This document shows positions 36,959 to 45,746 of a DNA stretch of 64,000 nt, piece after piece. Source of the DNA: Pseudomonas alkylphenolica (GTDB taxonomy: Bacteria; Pseudomonadota; Gammaproteobacteria; Pseudomonadales; Pseudomonadaceae); the NCBI RefSeq assembly GCF_000746525.1, contig NZ_CP009048.1:2411501-2475500 (forward strand), in the 5' to 3' direction. Below the pieces are notes generated by a model. That model made no database searches, had not been told where the DNA came from, and saw only the letters and a list, made by a program, of their open reading frames with translations. The first letter of the stretch is position 1; each line of letters begins with the position of its first letter. Both the position numbers and the translations under genes were made by a program.

Positions 36959-38017
36959 TTACAGGCGTTGGTACCAGGCCACGCCTTGGTCGTCGAGGCT
37001 GACGCTGATCTCGCCACGGTGTAACAGATAGTTCAGGCAGGCGAGGGCCTCACCGGTCGCCAGGGTGTATCGCGTGCTGTCTTCGCTACGCACTGTGGCG
37101 CGGAACAGCAGCGCGAACAGGTCGACCACCCGCCTGGGCTGGTCCAGGCCTTCGCGCAGACGCTCCAGCGCGTCATCGGCATCCGCCTGTAATTGCTCGA
37201 TGCGCGCATGCAGCCCATAGAAGGGTTTGTTATGCGCCGGCAGCACCAGCACATCATCCGGCACGCACCGGCGCAGCTTGCTCAACGAATCAAGCCACTC
37301 GCTCATTGGATCGGCGTCCGGTTCTGTCGGCTGCACCGAGACGTTGGAGGAGATGCGCGGCAACACCTGATCGCCCGATATCAGCAGCTTTCGCTGCGCG
37401 TCGTAAAGGCAGGCGTGCTCCGGCGAATGACCAGCGCCGACCAGCACTTGCCAGCGATGGCCGTCAATGTCGAGCTGCTCGCCGTCTTCGATGCGCCGAT
37501 AGCTGTCCGGCAGGGCCGAGAGCATGCGGCCGAAACCGCCGAAGCGCGTGCGATAGCGCTGCAGCGCCTGTTCGTCCCAGCCAGCGCGTTGATAGAACCC
37601 TAGCGTCTCTTCGGGTGCCGCGCGGCGGCTGTCGCTGGCTTGCATTCGACAGTGCAGGTATTCCAGGCGGGTCATCCACAGGCGGCAGGCGCAATGCCGG
37701 CTGAGCCAGCCGGCCATGCCGACATGGTCGGGGTGCAGGTGGGTGGCGATGATCCGGGTCAGTGGCCTGTCGCGCAATGCGCCATCGAGCAGTGCGCGCC
37801 AAAGAGCCAGCGTCTGCTCATCGTGGATGCCGGTGTCGACCAGCGTCGTCCCAGCGCCGTCAGCCAGCAGCCAGACATTGATGGTTCCCAGCGAAACCGG
37901 CAGTGGCAACCTGAGCCAGTGCACGCCCGCAGCAATCTGTTGTGGCACGCCAGGTGCGGGCGGCGTGGCGTAGGGGTAGCGCAGTTGCGCGTCTGAGCTG
38001 AGCGAAATGCCGTCCAT
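36959..38017 (-). CDS. Metallo-beta-lactamase-fold hydrolase
   Basis: A 352-residue protein. HLHPDHVG (metal motif HxHxDH), VGAGHSPEHACLYD (His), ISGDQVLPRISSNV (Asp) and LPAHNKPF (His) give a complete dinuclear-metal set, as in glyoxalase-II-like and lactonase/thioesterase MBL proteins. No signal peptide. Divergent from the DUF1302 gene with a G-rich dyad between, so probably part of the same regulon; a CoA-thioester or lactone hydrolase is possible. Confidence 0.85.
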   Translation of the reverse strand: MDGISLSSDAQLRYPYATPPAPGVPQQIAAGVHWLRLPLPVSLGTINVWLLADGAGTTLVDTGIHDEQTLALWRALLDGALRDRPLTRIIATHLHPDHVGMAGWLSRHCACRLWMTRLEYLHCRMQASDSRRAAPEETLGFYQRAGWDEQALQRYRTRFGGFGRMLSALPDSYRRIEDGEQLDIDGHRWQVLVGAGHSPEHACLYDAQRKLLISGDQVLPRISSNVSVQPTEPDADPMSEWLDSLSKLRRCVPDDVLVLPAHNKPFYGLHARIEQLQADADDALERLREGLDQPRRVVDLFALLFRATVRSEDSTRYTLATGEALACLNYLLHRGEISVSLDDQGVAWYQRL

Positions 38018-38056
38018 CGTTCTGTTCTCCTGTGGATGTGCCAGACGCTACAGCAG

Positions 38057-38098
38057 GGGGGGGTAGGGGGCACCTCCCTTTCAGAAAGGGGGGGGAGG
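38057..38098. promoter_or_regulatory. G-tract dyad between divergent operons
   Basis: GGGGGGGTAGGGGGCACC is followed by CCTCCCTTTC-AGA-AAGGGGGGGGAGG at 38073-38098 in the divergent region of MBL and DUF1302 genes. It belongs to the C-rich/G-rich series. The strong purine run could also form unusual DNA structures. Confidence 0.45.
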
Positions 38099-38198
38099 AC
38101 AGTTGCACGACGCTGGCACCCTTCCGGGCACTCGATCACTGATTGAGCGGCTTGCGAACCTGGAGGTCCAGGTTCAACCCAGGGGAGGAGACACCCAG

Positions 38199-39893
38199 AT
38201 GAATAACAAGAAAAAATCGAATCCACGTCGTCCCACCAGTAACCATGCAGTCCGGGCAACGGTCGTGACCTTGTGCACGCTGGCCTGCGCCAATGCCGTG
38301 GCCGTCGAGATCGACACCGGTAATGAAGATATCCAGCTGCGCTGGGACAACACCCTGCGCTACAACCTGGGCATGCGTGTCGAGGGGCAGGACAAGGCCA
38401 TCCTGACGAACCCGAACAACGATGACGGCGACCGCAACTTCGACAAGCACCGCCTGGTCAACAATCGCCTGGACATCCTCAGTGAGTCGGACATCGTCTA
38501 CAAAGGCAAGTACGGCGCGCGCGTCAGTGCCGCGTTGTGGTACGACGCCGCCTATGCCGGTGACCTGGACAACGACAGCGTCGCCACGTCCAACCACCTG
38601 GGCGCTGGCGGGCGTCCGGCCACGGGCTTGAGCCGCTATACCAACCGTTACTACGAGGGTCCGTCCGCCGAGTGGATGGACGCCTTCGTTTTTGGCGAGT
38701 ACAACCTTGGCGAGATGCCGCTCAAGGCCCGTCTGGGTCGTCACACCGTGAACTGGGGCGAGTCGCTGCTGGGTGCCGGCGCCATTCATGGCATCTCCTA
38801 CGGCCAGGCGCCCCTGGACCAGGGCAAGGCCCTGGCGCTGCCGGGGATCGAGGCCAAAGAGCTGTACCTGCCGCGCAATCAGTTCTCCACCCAGTTGCAG
38901 GTCAACCCCGCGCTGTCCTTTGCCGCGCAGTATTTCTTCGAGTGGCGGCCATCGCGGGTGCCTGAGTCTGGCAGCTACCTGGGCTTTGCCGATATCTACC
39001 AGCAAGGCGGCGAGTCGTTCATCCTCAGCCCCAGGCTGCGCGCCCTGCATGGCGATGACATCGAGCCGGACAACGCCGGTGACTGGGGCGTGATGGCGCG
39101 CTGGAGCCCGGAATGGCTGGACGGCACCCTGGGGTTCTACGCGCGCCAGTTCTCCGACACCCTGCCACAGGTGATCCTGCTGGCTAACGCACGGCCGCAG
39201 TACTTCCTCAACTACGCCGACAAGATCGACATGTACGGCATCAGCCTGTCGAAGGAAATCGGCGGCATCAGCGTCGGTGCCGACCTCAACTACCGGCGCA
39301 ACATGCCGCTGGTGAGCTCGGCGGCGCGGGTGACCTCTGCGGCGCAGTTGCCGGATGACGGCGACATTCTCGGTGCCCGTGGTGACACCTTGCATGGCGT
39401 CCTCAACGCCATCGGCTCGCTCAGCCCGACGCCGCTCTACGATGGTGCCAGCTGGTCGGCCGAGCTGACCTGGAGCCGCTGGCTGTCGGTCAACTCCGAC
39501 CCGCTGAACCTGTTCAAGGGCTCGTCTGCCTACAAAGCGGTACCCACCAATATCGACGCCGTGACCCGCGATGCCTATGGGCTGGCCGTCAACTTCACGC
39601 CGACCTGGTACCAGGTGTTCCCCGGTGGCGACCTGTCGATGCCACTGAGCTTCTCCCAGGGCATCAACGGCAACTCGGCCGTGGGCTCGGGGGGTAACGA
39701 AGATGCCGGCAGCTACGCCGTCGGCCTGGCGCTGGATGTCTACAGCCGTTACCGCTTCGACCTCAAGTATGTGGACTACTTCGGTGATTACTCGACCAAC
39801 CCGGTCACTGGTGCAGCTCTGACCCCAAGCGGGAGCCAGGCGCTGCTGGAAGACCGTGGCGCGGTGTACTTCACCTTCAAGACCACGCTCTGA
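38199..39893 (+). CDS. DUF1302 family outer-membrane-type protein
   Basis: A 564-residue protein. N-terminal signal peptide after a basic start (MNNKKKSNPRRPTSNHAVRA; hydrophobic VTLCTLACANAVA). The mature part is rich in beta-strand patterns with alternating aromatic residues (LRWDNTLRYNLGMRV, YNLGEMPLKARLGRHTVNWG, FSDTLPQVILL, SRYRFDLKYVDYFGDY) and ends in Phe-containing VYFTFKTTL, consistent with an outer-membrane beta-barrel. DUF1302 proteins occur beside hydrophobic-substrate catabolism and often with DUF1329, absent here. GGGGAGGAG precedes the start. First gene of a run with YCF48-like and MMPL genes. Confidence 0.85.
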   Translation: MNNKKKSNPRRPTSNHAVRATVVTLCTLACANAVAVEIDTGNEDIQLRWDNTLRYNLGMRVEGQDKAILTNPNNDDGDRNFDKHRLVNNRLDILSESDIVYKGKYGARVSAALWYDAAYAGDLDNDSVATSNHLGAGGRPATGLSRYTNRYYEGPSAEWMDAFVFGEYNLGEMPLKARLGRHTVNWGESLLGAGAIHGISYGQAPLDQGKALALPGIEAKELYLPRNQFSTQLQVNPALSFAAQYFFEWRPSRVPESGSYLGFADIYQQGGESFILSPRLRALHGDDIEPDNAGDWGVMARWSPEWLDGTLGFYARQFSDTLPQVILLANARPQYFLNYADKIDMYGISLSKEIGGISVGADLNYRRNMPLVSSAARVTSAAQLPDDGDILGARGDTLHGVLNAIGSLSPTPLYDGASWSAELTWSRWLSVNSDPLNLFKGSSAYKAVPTNIDAVTRDAYGLAVNFTPTWYQVFPGGDLSMPLSFSQGINGNSAVGSGGNEDAGSYAVGLALDVYSRYRFDLKYVDYFGDYSTNPVTGAALTPSGSQALLEDRGAVYFTFKTTL

Positions 39894-39995
39894 GCCGCGC
39901 TTGCCACTGCTGCAAGCTTCCCGGCGCTACTCCCGTTTGCGGGACCAGTGCCGGTGCAATGCGCGCTCGCGCGCAACTGATGTGAGGTGAACACG

Positions 39996-41078
39996 GTGTT
40001 CAAACAACGTTTACGACTATCACTGATCCTGACTGCGCTACTGGCGGGCCAGGCGCTCGCGCAACCGGCATTTGTCTCGCCCCTGGATATGCCCGCGGCG
40101 CAGAGCAGCCAGGCGATCCATGCGCCACTCAACGCCTTGGCGCAGGCCGGTGGCCGGCTGATTGCCGCCGGTCAGCGCGGCCATATTCTGTTTTCCGACG
40201 ACAGCACGACCTGGGTTCAGGCCCAGGTGCCGGTCAGTTCCGACCTGACCGCATTGATGTTTCCCAGTGCCAGCCAGGGCTGGGCTGTGGGCCATGAAGG
40301 CGTGGTCCTGCACAGCAGCGACGCGGGCAAGACCTGGCGCAAGCAGCTCGACGGCCGGCAGATCGCGGCGCTGTTGCTCAAGCACTACGGCAACCCGGCC
40401 AACCCCGATGACCCTGAAGCGCAACGCCTGAAACAGGATGCCGAGCTGTTTGCCCAGCAGGGCGCCGACAAGCCGTTGCTGGATGTGTGGTTCACAGACG
40501 AGCGCAGCGGTTTCGTCACCGGTGCCTTCAATCTGATCCTGCACACCGAAGATGGCGGGCAAAGCTGGACGCCCTGGCAGGATCGCGTCGACAACCCGCG
40601 CAGCATGCATCTGTATGGCCTGCGCCCGGCGGCCGGCACGCTGTTCATGGTCGCCGAGCAAGGGCTGGTGCTGAAGCTCGATGCTGCCAGCCAGCGCTTC
40701 GTCAAAGTGCAACTGCCTTACGAGGGCACCCTGTTCGGTGTGCTCGGCGATGACCAACTGGTGCTGGTTTATGGCCTGCGCGGCAACGCCTTGCGCAGCC
40801 TTGATGGTGGCGCCAACTGGAGCAAGGTCGATACCGGCATAGAAGCCGGTATCACCAGCGGCCTGATCGCCGCTGACGGCACGATCGTGCTCGCCAGCCA
40901 GACCGGGCAGCTGCTGCGCTCCACTGACCGTGGGGCGACCTTCAGCCGCGTGGCGCTAGATCGCGTGGCCCCCAACTTTGCAGTGGCAGCCGTTGCCGAC
41001 GGGGCCGTCGCCCTGGCCGGGCTCGGTGGCGTGCGTGTGCAGAGCCTGCAACTGAACAAGAACGCCGGAGAGCTCTGA
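39996..41078 (+). CDS. YCF48/BNR-repeat periplasmic protein
   Basis: A 360-residue protein, GTG start at 39996 (GAGG 8 bases before; a GTG at 39987 is possible). Signal peptide MFKQRLRLSLILTALLAGQA, cleaved after LAQ. The rest is a beta-propeller of the photosystem-assembly YCF48/BNR type: repeated SDDSTTW, HSSDAGKTWRKQ, HTEDGGQSWTPW, LDGGANWSKV, STDRGATFSRV blades. In such operons it sits with an MMPL exporter and DUF1302; it is probably a periplasmic scaffold or handler of hydrophobic cargo. Its stop overlaps the MMPL start (TGATG). Confidence 0.85.
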   Translation: MFKQRLRLSLILTALLAGQALAQPAFVSPLDMPAAQSSQAIHAPLNALAQAGGRLIAAGQRGHILFSDDSTTWVQAQVPVSSDLTALMFPSASQGWAVGHEGVVLHSSDAGKTWRKQLDGRQIAALLLKHYGNPANPDDPEAQRLKQDAELFAQQGADKPLLDVWFTDERSGFVTGAFNLILHTEDGGQSWTPWQDRVDNPRSMHLYGLRPAAGTLFMVAEQGLVLKLDAASQRFVKVQLPYEGTLFGVLGDDQLVLVYGLRGNALRSLDGGANWSKVDTGIEAGITSGLIAADGTIVLASQTGQLLRSTDRGATFSRVALDRVAPNFAVAAVADGAVALAGLGGVRVQSLQLNKNAGEL

Positions 41079-43549
41079 TGGGTATCCACAATGCCAGCGA
41101 CAACCTGCAGACCATTAGCAACCTGAAGGATTTCAATCACCGCTCAGGCAGTCGCCTGGAGCGCCTGATCTTCAACAATCGCTTGCTGGTCATCCTCTTC
41201 TGTGCGGTGGTGACGGTGATACTGGGGTGGGATTCGACCCGCTTGACGCTCAACGCCGCGTTCGAGAAAACCATCCCGCAGAACCAGCCTTACATCCGCA
41301 ACTTCCTTGACAACCGTGACGAGCTCAAGGGCCTGGGCAATGCCGTGCGCGTGGTGGTCGAGAACCGCTCGGGCGATATTTTCGAGCCTGCCTACCTGCA
41401 AGCCCTCAAGCACATCAACGACGCGCTGTTCCTGACCCCAGGCGTCGACCGGGCCAACGTCAAATCGTTGTGGATGCCGGTGGTGCGCTGGAACGAGGTC
41501 ACCGAAGAGGGCTTCGCCGGCGGCCCGGTGATGCCCGACAACTACACCGGCTCGCAAGCCAGCATCGATGCCCTGCGCCAGAACATCAGCCGCGCCCAGT
41601 TGCTCGGCAACCTGGTGGGTACCGATTTTCGTTCGAGCATGATCTTCCTGCCGCTGCTCGACAAGGACAGCAACAGCGGTGAAGCGCTGGACTACTGGGA
41701 ACTGTCCAAGCGCCTGGAAAGCATTCGCGCCCAGTACTCCGGCGATCAGGGCGGCGCCGACCTGGATATCCGCATCGTCGGCTTCTCCAAGGTGGTCGGC
41801 GACCTGCTCGATGGCCTGCAGCAAATGGTCATCTACTTCGCCGTGGCGGCCTTGATCGCGGCGCTGATCATTTTTGCCTGGACCCGCTGTGTGCGCAGCA
41901 CCGCGCTGGTGCTCGGCTGTTCCTGCATCGCCGTGCTCTGGCAGCTCGGGCTGATTGCCCGCCTGGGTTACGAGCTCGACCCATACTCGATCCTCGTGCC
42001 GTTTCTGGTGTTTGCGATTGGCGTGTCCCATGGCGCGCAGAAGATGAACGGCATCATGCAGGACGTGGCCCGCGGCACCCATAAACTGGTGGCTGCGCGG
42101 TACACCTTCCGCCGCCTGTTCCTCGCCGGGGTCACTGCGCTGGTCGCCGACGCCGTGGGCTTCGGGGTGCTGATGCTGATCGACATCCCGGTGATCCAGG
42201 ACCTGGCCATCACCGCCTCGATCGGCGTCGCCCTGCTGGTGTTCACCAACCTGATCCTGCTGCCGGTGATGCTCTCCTATACCGGCGTCAGTCCCAAGGC
42301 TGCTGCGCGCAGCCTGCGCGCGGAGCAAAAGCCTGCCGGTGGCCTGTGGTTGCTGCTCGAGCGTTTCACCGAACGCCGTTGGGCGACGGCGCTGCTGGTG
42401 GTGTCGGCGATCCTCGCGGTGGCGGGCTTTATCGTCAGCACCCAGCTGAAAATCGGCGACCTGGATGCCGGGGCCTCGGAGCTACGCCCCGATTCGCGCT
42501 ACAACCTCGACAACGCCTACATCAACAGCAAGTACTCGCTGTCGTCCGACCAGTTCGCGGTCATCGTCAAGACTAAAGCCGAAGGCTGCCTTGAGTACCA
42601 GACGCTGGTGGATGCCGACCGCCTGGGCTGGGCCCTGCAGCAGGTTCCGGGGGTGCAGAGCACGGTGTCGCTGGCCGACGCGGTACGCAAGATTACCGCC
42701 GGCTCCTACGAGGGCAGCCCGAAATGGATGTCGATTTCGCCGAACCAGGACGTGCTCAACTACGCCGCCCGCACCGCCAGCACCAGCAACCCGGAGCTGT
42801 TCAACAACGATTGCTCGGTGATGCCGGTGGTTGCCTACCTGACCGACCACAAGGCGCAGACCCTGGACCAGGTGGTGCAGGCCGCCGAAGCCTTCGCCAC
42901 CGCGAACAGCACAGCGGAGCGGCAGTTCCTGCTGGCCGCCGGCAGTGCCGGAATTGAAGCGGCGACCAATATCGTGGTCAAGAAAGCCAACCTGACCATG
43001 CTGATGTACGTGTATGCGGCGGTGATCGTGCTGTGCTTCATCACCTTCCGCAGCTGGCGTGCGGTGGTGGTCGCCGTGGTGCCGCTGGTGATCACCTCGA
43101 TTCTCTGTGAAGCGCTGATGGTCGCCCTGGGCATGGGCGTCAAGGTGGCGACCTTGCCGGTGATCGCCCTGGGCGTGGGCATCGGTGTCGACTATGCGCT
43201 GTACCTGCTGAGCATTCAGCTGGCCCGCCAGCGCGCCGGTGCGAGCCTGGCCGAGGCCTACCGGCATGCCTTGCGTTTCACCGGCAAGGTCGTCGCCCTG
43301 GTCGGTGTGACCCTGGCCGCCGGGGTCATCACCTGGGCGTTCTCGCCCATCAAGTTCCAGGCCGACATGGGCATCCTGCTGACCTTCATGTTCCTCTGGA
43401 ACATGCTCGGTGCATTGGCCCTGATCCCGGCGCTGTCGCACTTTCTGCTCAAGGACGTGCGTGCCAGCGGCTCGGCGCTGGTCACCCCGGTGGTGCGTGA
43501 GACCGAGGCGGCCGCCGAACCGCAAGCCCGGACTGTGCAGTGTGTGTAA
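41078..43549 (+). CDS. MMPL/RND superfamily transporter
   Basis: An 823-residue membrane protein of the RND/MMPL type. TM1 (LVILFCAVVTVILGW, ~35-50), a large periplasmic loop (~55-250), a six-helix bundle (~250-410, including a sterol-sensing-like stretch), then a second half with TM at ~430, loop (~450-640) and helices (MYVYAAVIVLCFITF, VVPLVITSILCEAL, IALGVGIGVDYALYLLSIQL, LALIPALSHFLL). GVGIGVDYALY is the usual proton-relay region. Works with the YCF48-like protein and DUF1302; relatives transport or are linked to lipids, sterols and hydrocarbons. Import or export direction is unknown. Confidence 0.88.
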   Translation: MGIHNASDNLQTISNLKDFNHRSGSRLERLIFNNRLLVILFCAVVTVILGWDSTRLTLNAAFEKTIPQNQPYIRNFLDNRDELKGLGNAVRVVVENRSGDIFEPAYLQALKHINDALFLTPGVDRANVKSLWMPVVRWNEVTEEGFAGGPVMPDNYTGSQASIDALRQNISRAQLLGNLVGTDFRSSMIFLPLLDKDSNSGEALDYWELSKRLESIRAQYSGDQGGADLDIRIVGFSKVVGDLLDGLQQMVIYFAVAALIAALIIFAWTRCVRSTALVLGCSCIAVLWQLGLIARLGYELDPYSILVPFLVFAIGVSHGAQKMNGIMQDVARGTHKLVAARYTFRRLFLAGVTALVADAVGFGVLMLIDIPVIQDLAITASIGVALLVFTNLILLPVMLSYTGVSPKAAARSLRAEQKPAGGLWLLLERFTERRWATALLVVSAILAVAGFIVSTQLKIGDLDAGASELRPDSRYNLDNAYINSKYSLSSDQFAVIVKTKAEGCLEYQTLVDADRLGWALQQVPGVQSTVSLADAVRKITAGSYEGSPKWMSISPNQDVLNYAARTASTSNPELFNNDCSVMPVVAYLTDHKAQTLDQVVQAAEAFATANSTAERQFLLAAGSAGIEAATNIVVKKANLTMLMYVYAAVIVLCFITFRSWRAVVVAVVPLVITSILCEALMVALGMGVKVATLPVIALGVGIGVDYALYLLSIQLARQRAGASLAEAYRHALRFTGKVVALVGVTLAAGVITWAFSPIKFQADMGILLTFMFLWNMLGALALIPALSHFLLKDVRASGSALVTPVVRETEAAAEPQARTVQCV

Positions 43550-43595
43550 CGCCAACCTGAACCTGTCTTTAGCCCCGAATTCATAAGGAATCACC

Positions 43596-44744
43596 ATGAG
43601 CGACACCTGTGCAACCTTCCTCAGCGAACAGGAAATCATGATCCGCGACTCGGCACGCAAGGTCGCCGCCGAAGTCGTTGCTCCCACGGCTGCCGAGCGA
43701 GACCGCAGCGCCGCCTGGCCGCGCAGCGAACTGCGCGCCGTTGCCGAGCTGGGCTTTCTCGGCATGCTGATACCCGAAGCGTACGGCGGTGCCGGTGCCA
43801 GTTTCGTTGAGTATTGCCTGGCCATTGAGGAGTTCGCGGCCGCCGATACCGGTTTCGCCACCTTGATCCACGTGCACAACTCGGTGGGCCTGGCCGTGGC
43901 CCGCCTGGGCAACGAGGCGCAGAAACGCAACTACCTGGCGGACCTGGCCAGTGGCAAGCGCATCGGTGCCTTTCTGCTCAGCGAGCCGCAGGCCGGCTCC
44001 GACACGGCGGCGTTCCGCACCCAGGCGCGCCTTGAAGGCGACCATTACGTACTTAACGGCAGCAAGCAGTTCATCTCCAACGGCAACGAAGCCGGCCTGG
44101 GCCTGGTGCTGGCGGTAACCGACAAGGCTGCCGGTAAGAAAGGCAGCAGCCTGTTGATGGTCGACCCGCAGGATAACCCGGGCTACGTAGTGGCCGCTGT
44201 CGAACACAAGATGGGCCAGCGTTCGGCCCACGTTGCCCAGATCCAGCTCGATCAATGTCGCGTACCGGTTGCCAACCTGCTGGGGGGCGAAGGGGAGGGC
44301 TACCGTAATGTGATGGGCTCGCTGTCGGAAGGGCGGGTGGCGATTGCCGCAGTCGCCACCGGCACCGCGCGCGCGGCACTGGATGCCGCGGTTGGCTATG
44401 CCAAGGAGCGCGAGGCCTATGGTGCGCCGATCATCAACCTGCAAGGGGTGGCGTTCGACCTGGCCGACATGGCCGCCCAGGTTGAGGTTGCCCACCACTA
44501 CATGGTGCATGCCGCGCGGCTGTGCGAGGCCGGTGTGGCCTGTGCCAAGGAAGCCTCGGTGGCCAAGCTGTTTGCCAGCGAAATGGCGGAAAAGGTCTGC
44601 TCCGACGCGCTGCAGATTCACGGCGGCTACGGCTACCTGAATGACTTTCCGGTAGAGCGTTATTGCCGGGATGTGCGGGTAACCAAGATCTACGAAGGCA
44701 CCAGCCATATTCAGAAGCTGATCATCGCCCGCGGCCTGGTGTAG
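43596..44744 (+). CDS. Acyl-CoA dehydrogenase, 380-residue type
   Basis: A 382-residue protein: LLSEPQAGSDTAAFRTQARL, FISNGNEAGLG, MGQRSAHVAQIQLDQCRVPV, QIHGGYGYLNDFPVERYCRD and catalytic Glu in TKIYEGTSHIQKLIIAR. A standard short/branched acyl-CoA dehydrogenase (CaiA-like). It follows the MMPL gene by 46 bases, so it is in the transporter operon. A close relative is at 60657 (TSAAFLSEQEIMIRDAARKV against CATFLSEQEIMIRDSARKV), showing a duplication across the two sets. Confidence 0.92.
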   Translation: MSDTCATFLSEQEIMIRDSARKVAAEVVAPTAAERDRSAAWPRSELRAVAELGFLGMLIPEAYGGAGASFVEYCLAIEEFAAADTGFATLIHVHNSVGLAVARLGNEAQKRNYLADLASGKRIGAFLLSEPQAGSDTAAFRTQARLEGDHYVLNGSKQFISNGNEAGLGLVLAVTDKAAGKKGSSLLMVDPQDNPGYVVAAVEHKMGQRSAHVAQIQLDQCRVPVANLLGGEGEGYRNVMGSLSEGRVAIAAVATGTARAALDAAVGYAKEREAYGAPIINLQGVAFDLADMAAQVEVAHHYMVHAARLCEAGVACAKEASVAKLFASEMAEKVCSDALQIHGGYGYLNDFPVERYCRDVRVTKIYEGTSHIQKLIIARGLV

Positions 44745-44845
44745 GAGCGGGCTTGCTGTGGGAGCGGGCTTGCTGTGGGAGCGGGCTTGCCCCGCGATTG
44801 CGATCTGTCAGCTACATCGTATCGCGGGGCAAGCCCGCTCCCACC
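44742..44845. repeat. REP with triplicated left half
   Basis: The segment GGAGCGGGCTTGCTGTG occurs twice before a third copy that continues as a full REP, followed by its inverted partner ending CCCGCTCCCACC. The array begins at the stop codon of the dehydrogenase (TAG). The tandem half-copies look like slippage or partial REP transposition. Confidence 0.85.
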
Positions 44846-44883
44846 GAAGCCCGTACCCACAGGCAGTTGCTGCTAATTTCGCC

Positions 44884-44915
44884 TACCCCCTCCTCATTGA
44901 GGGGGGGGCAACCGG
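44884..44915. promoter_or_regulatory. C-rich/G-rich dyad before the truncated acyl-CoA dehydrogenase gene
   Basis: ACCCCCTC-CTCATT-GAGGGGGGGG, followed by CAACCGG, ends 60 bases before the 44975 start. It closely parallels the 33160 dyad, including the AACCG tail. Confidence 0.5.
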
Positions 44916-44974
44916 TCAGTCACAGGCATAACCTGCTGCGAACGGCGCGCGGATTTGAGCAGGGAACCAGAACC

Positions 44975-45661
44975 ATGACGATACCGATCACCACCGATGT
45001 GCAGCGACTGGCAGTGGAAAGCTTCCGCACCTTCCTTGCGTCCGAGGTAGCGCCGGTGGCCCGCCTGTTCGAGGGACGGAGCATACCTGCACAGAAAATG
45101 CGCGAACTCACCCAGGGCATTGCCGAGTTTGGCCTGCCCGGCGCCAGTATCGCTCAAGCTCACGGTGGCATGGGCCTGTCGGCGCTGACCGAGGCCATGT
45201 TGTTCGAGGAGCTCAGTGCGGTCTCCAGCGTGATCGCCGAGTGTGTCCTCGGCAACCTGCTGGTAGCGTCGGCGTTGGCAAATTTGCCAGCGGGCCGGGA
45301 CGCGTTACGCACGCGCTACCTGCCGGAGTTACTGGCCGGGCGCAGTATCGGCGGCTTCTTTCTGGAACAGGCAGAAGGCGTCAGTGCCAGGCCGACAGAT
45401 GATGGCTGGCTGATCAACGCTAATCACCAGTGGGTTTGCCATGGCCAGTTCGCGGATGTCCTCGTCACCCCGTTGCCTACCGAGGAGGGTGCCTGTTGTT
45501 ACGTAGTGGTGGAGCGTGAGCAACATGGCCATGTATCGCCCAACGGCGCCCCGGTCCCGGCACAGCTGACATTCAGCAACGTACGTTTGTCGGCCGACCT
45601 CAGTGACGCTCAGAAACTGTCTATCGCTCATGTGCTCACAGGGATCAGCGCGCAGGGCTGA
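44975..45661 (+). CDS. Acyl-CoA dehydrogenase-like protein, truncated
   Basis: A 228-residue protein. The helical N-terminal domain (IAEFGLPGASIAQAHGGMGL; EAMLFEELSAVSSVIAECVL) and part of the middle beta domain are present, but the FAD loop (normally EPxAGSD) reads FLEQAEGVSARPTDDG and the whole C-terminal domain with the catalytic Glu is missing. Only 85 bases separate the stop from the sulfatase, so no lost downstream part exists. It is either a decayed relic or a shortened non-catalytic protein. A dyad precedes it. Confidence 0.75.
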   Translation: MTIPITTDVQRLAVESFRTFLASEVAPVARLFEGRSIPAQKMRELTQGIAEFGLPGASIAQAHGGMGLSALTEAMLFEELSAVSSVIAECVLGNLLVASALANLPAGRDALRTRYLPELLAGRSIGGFFLEQAEGVSARPTDDGWLINANHQWVCHGQFADVLVTPLPTEEGACCYVVVEREQHGHVSPNGAPVPAQLTFSNVRLSADLSDAQKLSIAHVLTGISAQG

Positions 45662-45746
45662 TGGTTTTACTGCTTCAAGGAAGGCTGTCAGAGTGTGGCC
45701 AGCCAGAATAATAACGGTGGACACGATCCACGCTTAAGGAATCCAT

